Below are positions 8,122 to 17,457 of a stretch of 27,462 nucleotides of DNA, piece after piece. Both the position numbers and the translations under genes were made by a program. The notes under the pieces were generated by a model. That model saw nothing but the letters and a program-made list of their open reading frames with translations, was not told the DNA's origin and ran no database searches. Each line of letters opens with the position of its first letter. Position 1 is the first letter of the stretch. This DNA comes from Deltaproteobacteria bacterium (GTDB lineage: Bacteria; Desulfobacterota_B; Binatia; UBA9968), in NCBI GenBank assembly GCA_016193385.1, contig JACPSF010000215.1, positions 1 through 27,462 on the forward strand, given 5' to 3'.

Positions 8122-10850
8122 TCACTGAGATTTTCTTATTTCCACCCTCGTCCCGCGGTCGCTCGGACTAGGACTGAAACTCACAACGTCGGACCGAAGG
8201 TGACCGTACCCTCCGACCATCTCAATCGGATTGAGAGGATTAGGCATGACGCTCTTGAAGTGCCGCAAGCCCTGGAACTGGTAATTCTCCCAGGCGTGAT
8301 AAATGATCACCTGCCCCGGCCTCACCGCCGACGATACCGTCACCTGAACCCTGAAATTCCCCACGTCGTTGTACATCTCCACAAATTCCCCATCTCCGAC
8401 CCCGCGACTCTCCGCATCCCGCACGCTGATGAAGGCCACAGGCTCACCCCGCTGTAAACTCAAGATGATCGAGTCGTCTATCCAGTCGCTGTGCATGCTC
8501 CAGCGCGTGTGGCCCCCGGTTACCTGAAGGGGATAATCCCCTCCCGCCTTGGGACAGTCTTTGTGAGTCGGCAAATGCTCAGCCAGCTCCAGATACCTGT
8601 CGTGGTCGATGTAGAACTGAATGCGACGGGTCAGTGTCGGGTACGGCTCCTTCTTCTCCGTGTGCCAGGCGAGCGGCACAATGGGCTCCCCTACCTCCAT
8701 GTCGCAGGCATTGCCGAGAGACCTTATGGCTGTGCCAAGGCCTGCGTACGCTGCAATCCCCCGCTCTTTGAACTCCTCCCACCCGATATCCTCTCTGTTG
8801 GTGGAATTCACGAAGGCATCCCGCGCCACCCCCTCCTCGTCGTCTTCGGCGTAGAGCCCGCCACAGGTCACGGTCTCTTCGAGCTTATCCAGTCTTCTTT
8901 CTTTGCCATCCTTATCCTTAAAAGTCAGAATACCCCGCCGGCGGGCTCGCTCGCTGACCTTCCGAGCCAAACGAACGAATATCGACCAATCGTTCAGCGA
9001 CTCGTAGAGCGGCTCCACCGCCCGGTTATTGACCTGCATAAACGGCGACTGGGTAGATCCTAACATAGAGGTAGACGTGCGATCAGCTTCAACTTCGGCA
9101 GAAGGGTCCCCAGAAGCTGATTGGTCCCTCGCCCTCGGCGAAAAATATTCCCGCCAACTTGAAACATGACGCGGGGTTCTTTTTGCGGGGCGGGGATGAC
9201 CACTTGCCATTGTTTGGACATGGCCTCATCCGCGTATTCGCCCAGAGACCGTTTCAGATAGGGATCCCAACTGTTGTGCTTCTTGCTCAGGTCCAGTAGC
9301 CCGCCATGAAAGTACTGAACCATGGCTGTCAACCCGACGGACCCGGCGGCAACTGCTTGTTTTGTGTACTCGTAAAGAATCATTTCGGTGGTATAGCCAT
9401 CCTCTTTCCATGCGGCATAGCGGGGATCACTCCCCGAGGCGGAAAGAAGCATCTGGTGCCCATGCCGCTCCAGCGCGCCCAAGGCCGTGTCCGGGGTCAG
9501 CGCCGGGAAGGCGCTGAAGGTCGCCCCCTTTCGTCCCATGTGCCCGCACAGAGCAAAAACGAGAAAAATGGCTCGCTCTATCAAGTCGCCGTGATAAAAC
9601 TTTCCCCAGTTCGACGTGGAAATGTTAACCACGCCGCCGGCGCCCGCCACTTCCCTGGCCAAGCTCTCGGTCAACGGGGCCGGCACACCCGTGACCTGTG
9701 CGGTCTTCTCCGGGGTAAACTGCTCATCGAGCCGCCGACGGAGAAACTCAAATACCGGCCGTACCCGAACGTTCCCCGAAAGCGCCTGCGCCGCATACTC
9801 ACCCTGCAACGCCGGCATCAACTTCCCGAGAGCTAGACTCTTGCGAGGGGCCTCCGCGATCTGCCCGGAGGTCTCATCGTACACATAAAACACATCCTCG
9901 CGGCCATCCCGCTTGAAATCTTTTTCCCGCAGCAGCTTGCCGTTGTCGACCCGTACCAACAGCGGAAAATCCGTTTGCTCTCGCACAAACTCCTTCCTGT
10001 AGAGACTTTCACGAATGATAACCTGGGCCATCGCCAGTGCCAGAGCAGCATCAGTTCCAATGTTCACAGGCACCCAGAGATCCGCGTGAATAGCCGAGGC
10101 GTTGTAGTCCGGAGAGATGGCGATCACGCGAGTGCCGTGATAACGCGCCTCAGCGATGTAGTGATAGTTGGGAACGTTGGTGTAGGCCGGGTTGCCGCCC
10201 CAAACCAAGATCGTGTCCGCGTAAAACCAGTTGTCGGCCGAGTCCGCGAACATGATCTTCCCGACGGTAACACCGGCCCCTTGATGCCCATCGCCGATCT
10301 CCGCGTTCTGGCTCGGAAGGGGAGAACCAAGAGCCTCGAAGAAAATGTTGGGCGCCACACCCTCACTGCCTTGACTGTGAACACGCGTACCGCCACCCTG
10401 GATGATGGTATCCGGACCATCCGTGGTGAGCACGTCAATGACCGTATCCGCAATCTCTGTCAGAGCCTGGTCCCAACTCACACGCTGCCAACGTTGCCCC
10501 CCCCGCGGGCCTACCCGCTTCATAGGATACTTCACCCGCGTCGGATCGTACATGTGATGGGCATAGCAGACACCCTTGTTACATCCCCGCGGGTTGGGGT
10601 CGGGGACCGAAGGATCGTTCGGCGCCGGATAGTTCCCTACCTGCTCCTCCCGCAGCACCACGCCGTCCTTAACGTAGAGATTGAAGTTGCAGGCACGTTG
10701 ATACCAGCAATTGGTGAGATGGGATGCTTTGACCACCCGGTCCCACCCCCAGTCTTGCGGCCTTAGCCTTTGCAGATCGTACGGGGATTCCTGACCCGCG
10801 CGTCCATCGGCCTGCGCCAATCCTTCCAACTCCAGCGTAAGCTTCAACAC
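8122..10850 (-). pseudogene. EbdA-like type II catalytic alpha subunit, broken by an internal deletion (alpha-4)
   Basis: The gene starts at GTG 10850 (GGGGAGG 6 nt upstream) and has intact FS0 ligands His44, Cys48, Cys54 and Cys90, and probable Mo ligand Asp187 (IGDGHQG). The frame stops at about 9060 after PKLKLIA-RLPLC. Homology resumes in another frame with TSTSMLGSTQSPF and runs to the normal C-terminus at 8122. Compared with alpha-1 and alpha-5, about 25-26 codons are missing (the segment running from the IDWRW motif to the WYEK motif). The net loss is about 76 nt, centred near 9078. The two parts read separately are a 596-residue N-terminal product and a ~310-residue C-terminal remnant. 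The rest is well conserved, so the break is recent or an assembly error. It diverges from the other four alphas and is closest to alpha-1 and alpha-5. Confidence 0.85.
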
Positions 10851-10890
10851 AGTTGGCCTCCCCTATCGGTCGCGCCGCATGGTGACCGTC

Positions 10891-11973
10891 CTACGAGGGT
10901 CCTGCCAAGGGAGCTTTGAAACTGCCGGTGGTAAATCTCTGAAGCAGCCGGCCAATGCCCTCCCCATAGCACCTCAGGTTGCCTTGAACGGAAGCGGACC
11001 GCTCGAACCACTCTTGACAGTGCGTGCATCCATGACAACCTAAGCGGCAATCCTTCTTCTTGAAAAAATCTAAGAAACCATCGAGCCGGGTGTTGTTTAA
11101 ATAAATCGGGAACTCCCCGAAGGGATCAATGCCGTCGAGGCCAATCACCAAGTCATTGAGGTTGCCGCCATATTTCCTCGCCGAGTAGGCCGCCACGGCC
11201 CGCAAAACCCACTCGCCCCCCTTTTCCCTCCCGGCCAATTTGAACTGAGTGAGCCCCAGCTCTTCATAAATAGATAAATCCTCGGGGCGAATCCAAGGCG
11301 CTTTGATCAACTCGACCGGACTGGCCGATTTCGTCTGGGTGCATTTGGCCAACGAATAATCGAGATAGCATCCCCGGTCGAGGCATTCCGACGCGTGGCT
11401 AATGAAGTTCGCGTGATAGTCGCGCAGGGGGCAATGCACCAGGCAGCCAAGATTCACTAGGATCGCAAGGTCGCAGCTAATTTTTTTCCTCAACGCTTTG
11501 AGGAGCTTGAAATTGCGGTTGAGATATTCCGGCAGATAGATGGCATCTACGCCGAGGTTCTCGTAGAAGAGAGCTTTGTCTACGCTGTCGAGGTTGACCA
11601 GGCTGGACAGACTCACGCGCAGCGCGGGGTAGCGGCGCTTGGTCATCTCAATGACATATGGGTTGGCGGTTACGATGCCTTCCGCGCCCACATCCACAAG
11701 CCACCCGAGTCTTTCCGCCAACCACCTCTGTCCCTCCGCCGTGAAGGCGCGGCTCCCATCGCAGGAGGAGTTCATGGTGTATAGAAAGCCGAAGCCGCGG
11801 GAACGGCATTGGGCAATATGATCTTCTACCTGCTCTTCTCTGACCGCGGGAAGCCACATTTTCGCCCGGGCCCCCGGCTCCTCTGAAAGCGAACCGTACA
11901 CCCGACTCACCGGGTACCCGGCTAAGGCTTCGACGAAGCCCGGCTCAAACGTGGTGGGAACAATGAGCTTCAC
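10891..11973 (-). CDS. U32-peptidase-like Fe-S protein with extra C-terminal four-Cys motif
   Basis: This 360-residue protein resembles the U32 'peptidase' superfamily (UbiU/UbiV, RlhA, TrhP), whose characterised members are Fe-S proteins in oxygen-independent hydroxylation, not proteases. Features seen: a TIM-barrel-like order with IVTANPYVIEM and RVSLSSLVNLDS; a central Cys set Cys177-x3-Cys181, Cys197, Cys202 and Cys211; and a C-terminal Cys309-x3-Cys313-x2-Cys316-x2-Cys319 that looks like a second cluster site. The start is GTG 11973, overlapping the alpha-3 stop codon by 1 nt, with AGAGGG upstream. Translational coupling to alpha-3 implies a shared function. A role in hydroxylating a cofactor or substrate, or in maturing the alpha subunits, is inference. 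Family assignment is by recognition without a search. Confidence 0.72.
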   Translation of the reverse strand: MKLIVPTTFEPGFVEALAGYPVSRVYGSLSEEPGARAKMWLPAVREEQVEDHIAQCRSRGFGFLYTMNSSCDGSRAFTAEGQRWLAERLGWLVDVGAEGIVTANPYVIEMTKRRYPALRVSLSSLVNLDSVDKALFYENLGVDAIYLPEYLNRNFKLLKALRKKISCDLAILVNLGCLVHCPLRDYHANFISHASECLDRGCYLDYSLAKCTQTKSASPVELIKAPWIRPEDLSIYEELGLTQFKLAGREKGGEWVLRAVAAYSARKYGGNLNDLVIGLDGIDPFGEFPIYLNNTRLDGFLDFFKKKDCRLGCHGCTHCQEWFERSASVQGNLRCYGEGIGRLLQRFTTGSFKAPLAGPS

Positions 11974-14699
11974 TACGCCACCCTCTTCAACTCAACTCGC
12001 GTCTCGCGGTCGCTGAGACCTGGATGGAACGATTCGGACGTGGACTGGAGATGGTAATAGCCACCGGCCAGCTCAAGCGGGTTCATGGGTGAGGCCATGA
12101 CCGATTTGAAGTGTCGCCACCCCGGAAACTGAAAGTTCTCCCAGGCATGGTAGATGAGCAATTGGCCCGGCCTCGCCGCGGGGGAGACTGCGGCCATCGC
12201 CTGAAAAGAAGCCACGTCATTATAGACTTCTATACGATCACCGTCGCTAATGCCTCGCGACGCCGCATCAACCCCGGAAACGAAGATGACCGGCTCGCCG
12301 CGCTGGAGTCTGAGAAGCATCGCGGCATCGGTTTGACAGGAATGGACGCTCCAGCGCGCATGCCCGCCTGTAACTCTGAGCGGGTAGTCCCCGCCTACTT
12401 TGGGATCTTCCTTCTGGACCGGTAACTGCTCCCCGAACTCAAGGTACCAATCATGGTCGATATAGAACTGCATGCGCCGCGTCTGCGTGGGATAGGGCTC
12501 CTTTTTTACGATGTGCCAGGTCAAAGGCACCAAAGGCTCGCCGGGAATCACGTCGCAGGCATTGCCGATGCTGCGCGCAGTAAGGCCGAGGCTAGTCACA
12601 GCCACCAAGCCTTTTTCCTTTGCTTCCTCCCAATCAAGCTGCTCGACATTCGACGTGTGGAGATAGTAGTCCCGCGTGACCCCTTCCTCGTCCTCCTCAT
12701 CATAGAGGCCATTCCCCGTTACTTTCTCACCCAGATTGTCAAGGCGCCGCGTGCTTCCATCGGGGTGGACGAAGCTCATGAGACCGCGGGCTTTGGCGCG
12801 CTCTTCGATCTTTTTCGCCAGCAGGCATGCGATTTCCCACTCGCCTTTGCTTTCGCCCAGGGGCTCCTCGGCCTTGTTGATGATAAACCCGTACGGGTAG
12901 TCGATCTTTAAGGGGCCATAGAAGCTGAACTTCTCGTACCAGCCTGCTGCCGGGAGAACATAGTCGGAATAAAGAGCCGTCGAGCCCCAGCGCGTGTCCA
13001 CCGTAACCAGGAGGTTAAGCTTGGGAAGAAGCGTCTTTAAGACGTGCTGCGTCGCCCGCGACCGGTGCAAGATGCTTCCTCCGAACTGAATAACCGCTCT
13101 GGGGACCCGATCCGGAGCTGGCCAGACCTGGTGCCAACCCTTTCCCAGAGCCTCGGCAACATAAGCCTGGAGCGAGCGCTTGAGCGACGGGTCCCAGCTC
13201 TGGTTTCTCTTACTCAGCTCCAAAAGACCGCTGTGAAAATAGTGAAAGAGGGAGCTTGGATTGATCCGGCGTTTGGCGGCCGCCTCGCGAGCGTACTCCA
13301 GGATGATCATCTCATCGGTATAGCCCTGAGACTTCCACTGGGCGTAGCGAGGATCCGTCGAGGCGGCGGCCCGAAGAAGGAGCCACCCCGCCACCATCCC
13401 ACCGGGAGCTAACGTGTCGGCAGCCAGTCCCGTGTAGGCGTTGTACACGGCTCCTTTTCTGCCCATATGGCCGCACAGGGCGACAAGGAGGATGATCGCG
13501 CGCTCGATCTCATGCCCATGATAAAATTTGCCCCAGTTGAAGGTGCTCACGTTGCTCACGGCCCGGGCTTGCGCGATCTCGCGGGCAAGCGTTCGGATCA
13601 TCGCGGCAGAAACACCGGTTACACGAGCGGCCTCCTCAGGCGTGTATAAGCGAAGATGCTCTTTCAGAAGTTCAAAGACAGGCTTGACTTCTATCTCGCC
13701 GCTTGTGGTTGCGATGCGAAACTTACCCTCAAGCGCCGGCACGGCATCACCCAAAGCGAGGCTATCCCGGCGGGCCGCCGTGAGCCTATCGGTCTTAAGG
13801 TCCCAGAAATAGTAGAGATCATCGCCTCCGCCCCGCCTTAAATCCCCCTCGCGAAGGAACTTTCTGTTATCGGTTCGAACCAAAAGGGGAAGATCCGTTT
13901 GCTCGCGGACGAAGTCTTCCTTGAACAGCCTCTCGCCCACGATGACCTGGCACATGGAAAGGGCCAAGGCGGTATCGCTCCCTATGTTTAGAGGCACCCA
14001 GAGATCGGCATGAATGGAAGATGCGCTGTAGTCAGGACAGATGCAGACGGTTCGGGCACCGTTGTAGCGGGCTTCGGTCAAAAGGTGGAAGTTGGAGATA
14101 TTCGTGTAGGCTGGATTTCCTCCCCAAACGAGGACGAGGTCCGAGTACCACCAGTTATCTACCGAGCCGCCCACGAAGGGCTGCCCAAAAACCAAGGCGG
14201 CTCCCATGTGCTCGTCGCCCAGTTCGTTTGTGCCTGGACTGTAAGGAACGCCCAAAGCGTCCATCAACGCTTCAAAGCCTGCTGATTCACTGCCCAACGT
14301 CCCGCTTCCGGGAAAGCGTGCGATCGCTTCCACCCCATCATTGGCAATGACATCGATGAGCTTGTCGGCGATCTCATTCAGGGCTTCCTCCCAACTCATC
14401 CGTTCCCAATCGCCACCGCCGCGCTCACCCGCGCGTCTGGAGGGATAAAGGATGCGGCGCGCATCGTGGAGGTGCGAGAGCAGTCCCTTCTGGCAACCCC
14501 GCGGCTCCCAGTCGGGAACATCCGGATCTTTAGAACGGGGGTGGGTATTGCTTTGCTCCAGGCGAACGATGGCCCCGTCCTTGACGTAGGCATTGAGAAT
14601 GCACGGTTTCTGGTAGGAACAGTTGTTGTGGCAGGTAACCTTGACGACTCGATCCCAGTCCAAAAGGTTCCTTTCTCTCAATGATTGGTCGGGCAGCAT
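11973..14699 (-). CDS. EbdA-like type II catalytic alpha subunit, Cys-FS0 subtype (alpha-3)
   Basis: This 908-residue alpha subunit is intact. The first FS0 ligand is Cys23 instead of the type II His, followed by Cys27-x5-Cys33 and Cys69 (RGCQKG). The probable Mo ligand is Asp162 in LGDEHMG. EQTDLPLLVRTDN...FLREGDL closely resembles EbdA. The C-terminus ends SDRETRVELKRVA. The start is uncertain: ATG 14699 has no SD and follows a degenerate repeat, while an in-frame TTG (codon 13, about 14663) has AAAGGA 5-6 nt upstream. It is most similar to alpha-2. No twin-arginine leader is present. It overlaps the U32-like gene by 1 nt. The substrate is unknown. Confidence 0.9.
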   Translation of the reverse strand: MLPDQSLRERNLLDWDRVVKVTCHNNCSYQKPCILNAYVKDGAIVRLEQSNTHPRSKDPDVPDWEPRGCQKGLLSHLHDARRILYPSRRAGERGGGDWERMSWEEALNEIADKLIDVIANDGVEAIARFPGSGTLGSESAGFEALMDALGVPYSPGTNELGDEHMGAALVFGQPFVGGSVDNWWYSDLVLVWGGNPAYTNISNFHLLTEARYNGARTVCICPDYSASSIHADLWVPLNIGSDTALALSMCQVIVGERLFKEDFVREQTDLPLLVRTDNRKFLREGDLRRGGGDDLYYFWDLKTDRLTAARRDSLALGDAVPALEGKFRIATTSGEIEVKPVFELLKEHLRLYTPEEAARVTGVSAAMIRTLAREIAQARAVSNVSTFNWGKFYHGHEIERAIILLVALCGHMGRKGAVYNAYTGLAADTLAPGGMVAGWLLLRAAASTDPRYAQWKSQGYTDEMIILEYAREAAAKRRINPSSLFHYFHSGLLELSKRNQSWDPSLKRSLQAYVAEALGKGWHQVWPAPDRVPRAVIQFGGSILHRSRATQHVLKTLLPKLNLLVTVDTRWGSTALYSDYVLPAAGWYEKFSFYGPLKIDYPYGFIINKAEEPLGESKGEWEIACLLAKKIEERAKARGLMSFVHPDGSTRRLDNLGEKVTGNGLYDEEDEEGVTRDYYLHTSNVEQLDWEEAKEKGLVAVTSLGLTARSIGNACDVIPGEPLVPLTWHIVKKEPYPTQTRRMQFYIDHDWYLEFGEQLPVQKEDPKVGGDYPLRVTGGHARWSVHSCQTDAAMLLRLQRGEPVIFVSGVDAASRGISDGDRIEVYNDVASFQAMAAVSPAARPGQLLIYHAWENFQFPGWRHFKSVMASPMNPLELAGGYYHLQSTSESFHPGLSDRETRVELKRVA

Positions 14700-14700
14700 C

Positions 14701-14756
14701 GTCGTATTCGTGATCGTGTTTCGTGTTCGTCACCAGCACGAGCAACGAGCACGAGG
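14701..14756. repeat. Degenerate CGTGTT/CACGAG hexamer repeat forming an imperfect inverted repeat
   Basis: The gap between alpha-2 and alpha-3 (14700-14774) is filled by about four copies of a CGTGTT-like unit, a short CACCAG spacer, then three copies of a CACGAG/AACGAG unit. The two arms are largely complementary and could fold as an imperfect hairpin in mRNA from either strand. It is non-coding and occupies the place where the alpha-3 ribosome binding site would be expected. It could attenuate translation or mark a mobile intergenic repeat; nothing seen decides this. Confidence 0.6.
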
Positions 14757-14774
14757 CACCCGTTTGTTTGACTC

Positions 14775-17457
14775 TTACTCCTCCACCCTCCTCACCTCCA
14801 CCCGCGTCTCCCGGTCGCTGTAACCCGGATAGAAAGTGTCCGAGGTGGGCTGAACATGATAATAACCGCCTGCGAGCTCCAGGGGATTTAGAGGAGAAGG
14901 CATCACGCTTTTAAAGTGGCGCCATCTCCTATGCGGGTGACACGGTCGCCACGGTCTGGAACGAGGAGACGTCATTGCGCGCCTCCACGCGGTCACCGTC
15001 CCGGATCTGCCGCGCATCGGCATCTTGCCGCGAAATAAACATCACAGGCTCGCCTCTTTGCAGCCTGAGGAGAAGGGTGTCATCGACCTGGTTCGAATGG
15101 ACGCTCCAGCGCGCATGGCCGCCGGTAATCCGGAGGGGATAGTCCCCGCCGGCTTTGGGGTCTTCCTTCTGCACCGGCAGCCCTTCACCGAACTCAAGGT
15201 ACCAATCATGGTCGATATAGAACTGCATACGCCGCGTCTGGGTGGGATAGGGCTCCTTTTTTACGATGTGCCAGGTCAGGGGAACCACGGGTTCGCCCGG
15301 CGTGATGTCGCACGCGTTGCCGATGCTGCGGGCGTTTAACCCGAGGTGAGTCAGGGCCACCAGACCTTTCTCCTTCGCCTCCTCCCACGGCATTTGCTCG
15401 ACATTCGCCGTGTTCACGTAGAAATCCCGGGTAACTGCTTCTTCATCATCCTCCGTATACATTCCGTTCGTGGTAACCCGGTCGTAGAGATCATCCAGCC
15501 GACGCGTGGTCCCGTCCGGATGGGGGATAGTGAGAACGCCCCGGGCCTTGGCCCGCTCCTGTATCTTTTTGGCCAAAAGACAGGCAATCTCCCACTCTCC
15601 TTTGCTTTCCCCGAGGGGCTCGATCGCCTTATCGATCACAAACCCGTAGGGGTAGTCGGTCTTCTGCGGCCCGTAGAAGCTGAACTTTTCGTACCACCCC
15701 GCCGCGGGGAGGAGATAGTCGGAGTATAAGGCCGTAGCCGTCCAACGCGGGTCTATCGTGGCTATGAGCTTGAGCTTCGGCAGGAGGGTTTTCAGGGTCG
15801 TCTCGGTGGCGCGGGCGCGCCTGAACATGCTGCCGCCGTAATGTATGACCGCCCGCGGGTCCTTGCCCGGCCTCGGCCAGACCTTGTGCCAGCCTTTGTC
15901 CAGGGCCTCTTTCACGTATTCCGACACCGGCCGTTTGAGCGTGGGATCCCAGCTGTTGTGCCGCTGGCTCAACTCCAGAAGCCCGCCGTGGAAATAGTTG
16001 AAGAGCGTGCCCGAGATGATTTTTTCCTTGGCCATCGCCTCCTGAGCATATTCCAGGATGATCATTCCATCCGTATATCCCTGGGATTTCCACTGAGCAT
16101 ACCGGGGATCGGAGGCAGCCGCTGCTCGAAGCAGAATCCATCCCGAGACCATACCCCCGGGGGCTAAGGTATCGGCAGCGCCTCCGGTGAAGCCATGATA
16201 GACGGCTCCTCTCCTTCCCATGTGGCCGCACAGAGCAAAGACCAAGATGATCGCCCGTTCGATCTCGTCCCCATGGTAGAACTTGCCCCAATTGAATGTC
16301 GTCACGTTCGTGACCGCATCTGCCCGAGCGATCTGCCGCGCAAGCTCTCTGATTACCGCCGGGGCGGTGCCCGTAACCGTCGTGACCTTTTCCGGCTTGT
16401 AGTCTTGGAGATGGGCGTTGAGAAACTCGAAGACCGGTTTGACTTCGACAGGTCCACCTGCCGTTATGACACGATAGCTTCCCTCCAAAGCCGGCACGAT
16501 GTCGCCTAAAGCGAGGGTCCGCCGCGGCGCCTCCTTCAACTGGTTTGCGCGCTGGTCCCAGAAATAGTGGATGTTATCCCGACCACCCCGTTTGAGGTCG
16601 GCTTCCGTGAGAAACTTCAGGGTGTCGGTCCGAACCAGGAACGGAAGGTCGGTCTGCTCGCGCAGGAAGTCCTCCTTGTAGAGCCGCTCTTCGACGATGA
16701 CCTGAGCCATGGCAAGCGCGAGCGCGGCGTCCGTTCCTATGTTCACCGGCACCCACTGGTCGGCGTGGATGGCAGAGGGACTGTAGTCCGGCGCGATGCA
16801 AACGATGCGGGTGCCGTTATAACGAGCCTCCGTCAACAGGTGAAAATTGGAAATGTTGGTATAGGCGGGATTGCCGCCCCATATGAGGACCAGATTGGCG
16901 TACCACCAGTTGTCAACCGAGCCCCCCACGTAGGGCTGCCCGAATACCTGGGCCACGCCTTGATGCTCATCCCCCAAGTCCGCCATGATACTGGTGAACG
17001 GAATGCCCAAGACGCTCATCAGTCCCTCTATTCCGACCGATTCGCTGCCCAGGGTTCCGCTGCCGGAAACGCGCAGGATGGTGTCCAGCCCGTCCGTGGT
17101 GAAAATGTCGATGAGCTTATCCGAAATCTCCTCTAAGGCCTGATCCCAGGAGATCCTCTGCCACTTGCCTTCGCCCCGCTCCCCCACGCGCTTGAACGGA
17201 TAAAGAATCCGGGTCGCGTCGTAGGACCGCTGGGCCATCACCAGCCCCTTCTGGCAACCCCGCGGCTCCCACTCCGGGACATCCGGGTCATTGGGATGGG
17301 GACGGGTATTGCTTTGCTCTACACGAATGAGCGTGCCATCTTTGACATAGGCGTTGAGGATGCACGGTTTCTGGTAGGAACAGTTGTTGTGGCACGTAAC
17401 CTTGACTACCCGGTCCCAGCTTAGTCCGCCGTTGGCTTTCGCTTGCTCACCGATCAT
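14775..17457 (-). pseudogene. EbdA-like type II catalytic alpha subunit, Cys-FS0 subtype, frameshifted near the C-terminus (alpha-2)
   Basis: The start is ATG 17457, with GGGAGG 6 nt upstream and a 4-nt ATGA overlap with the alpha-1 stop. FS0 ligands are Cys22, Cys26, Cys32 and Cys68; the probable Mo ligand is Asp163 (LGDEHQG). The reading frame stops at 14929 after ATVSPA (842 residues). The rest of the C-terminus, from RRWRHFKSVMPSPLNPLELAGG to RVEVRRVEE, continues in another frame to 14775. Relative to alpha-3, the segment RPGQ...YHAWEN is lost, a net loss of about 50 nt. The truncated product keeps both cofactor-binding regions but lacks the final ~60 residues of the pterin-binding C-terminal domain, so it is probably unstable or inactive. 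A misassembly among near-identical paralogues is possible. Confidence 0.82.

Noticed and set aside
10891..11973. Calling the U32-like protein a peptidase or collagenase
   Set aside because: Characterised relatives with this Cys pattern are Fe-S hydroxylation proteins, and no protease catalytic motif is visible.
14701..14756. CRISPR array
   Set aside because: The units are 6-nt degenerate repeats without spacers of uniform length; no array is present.
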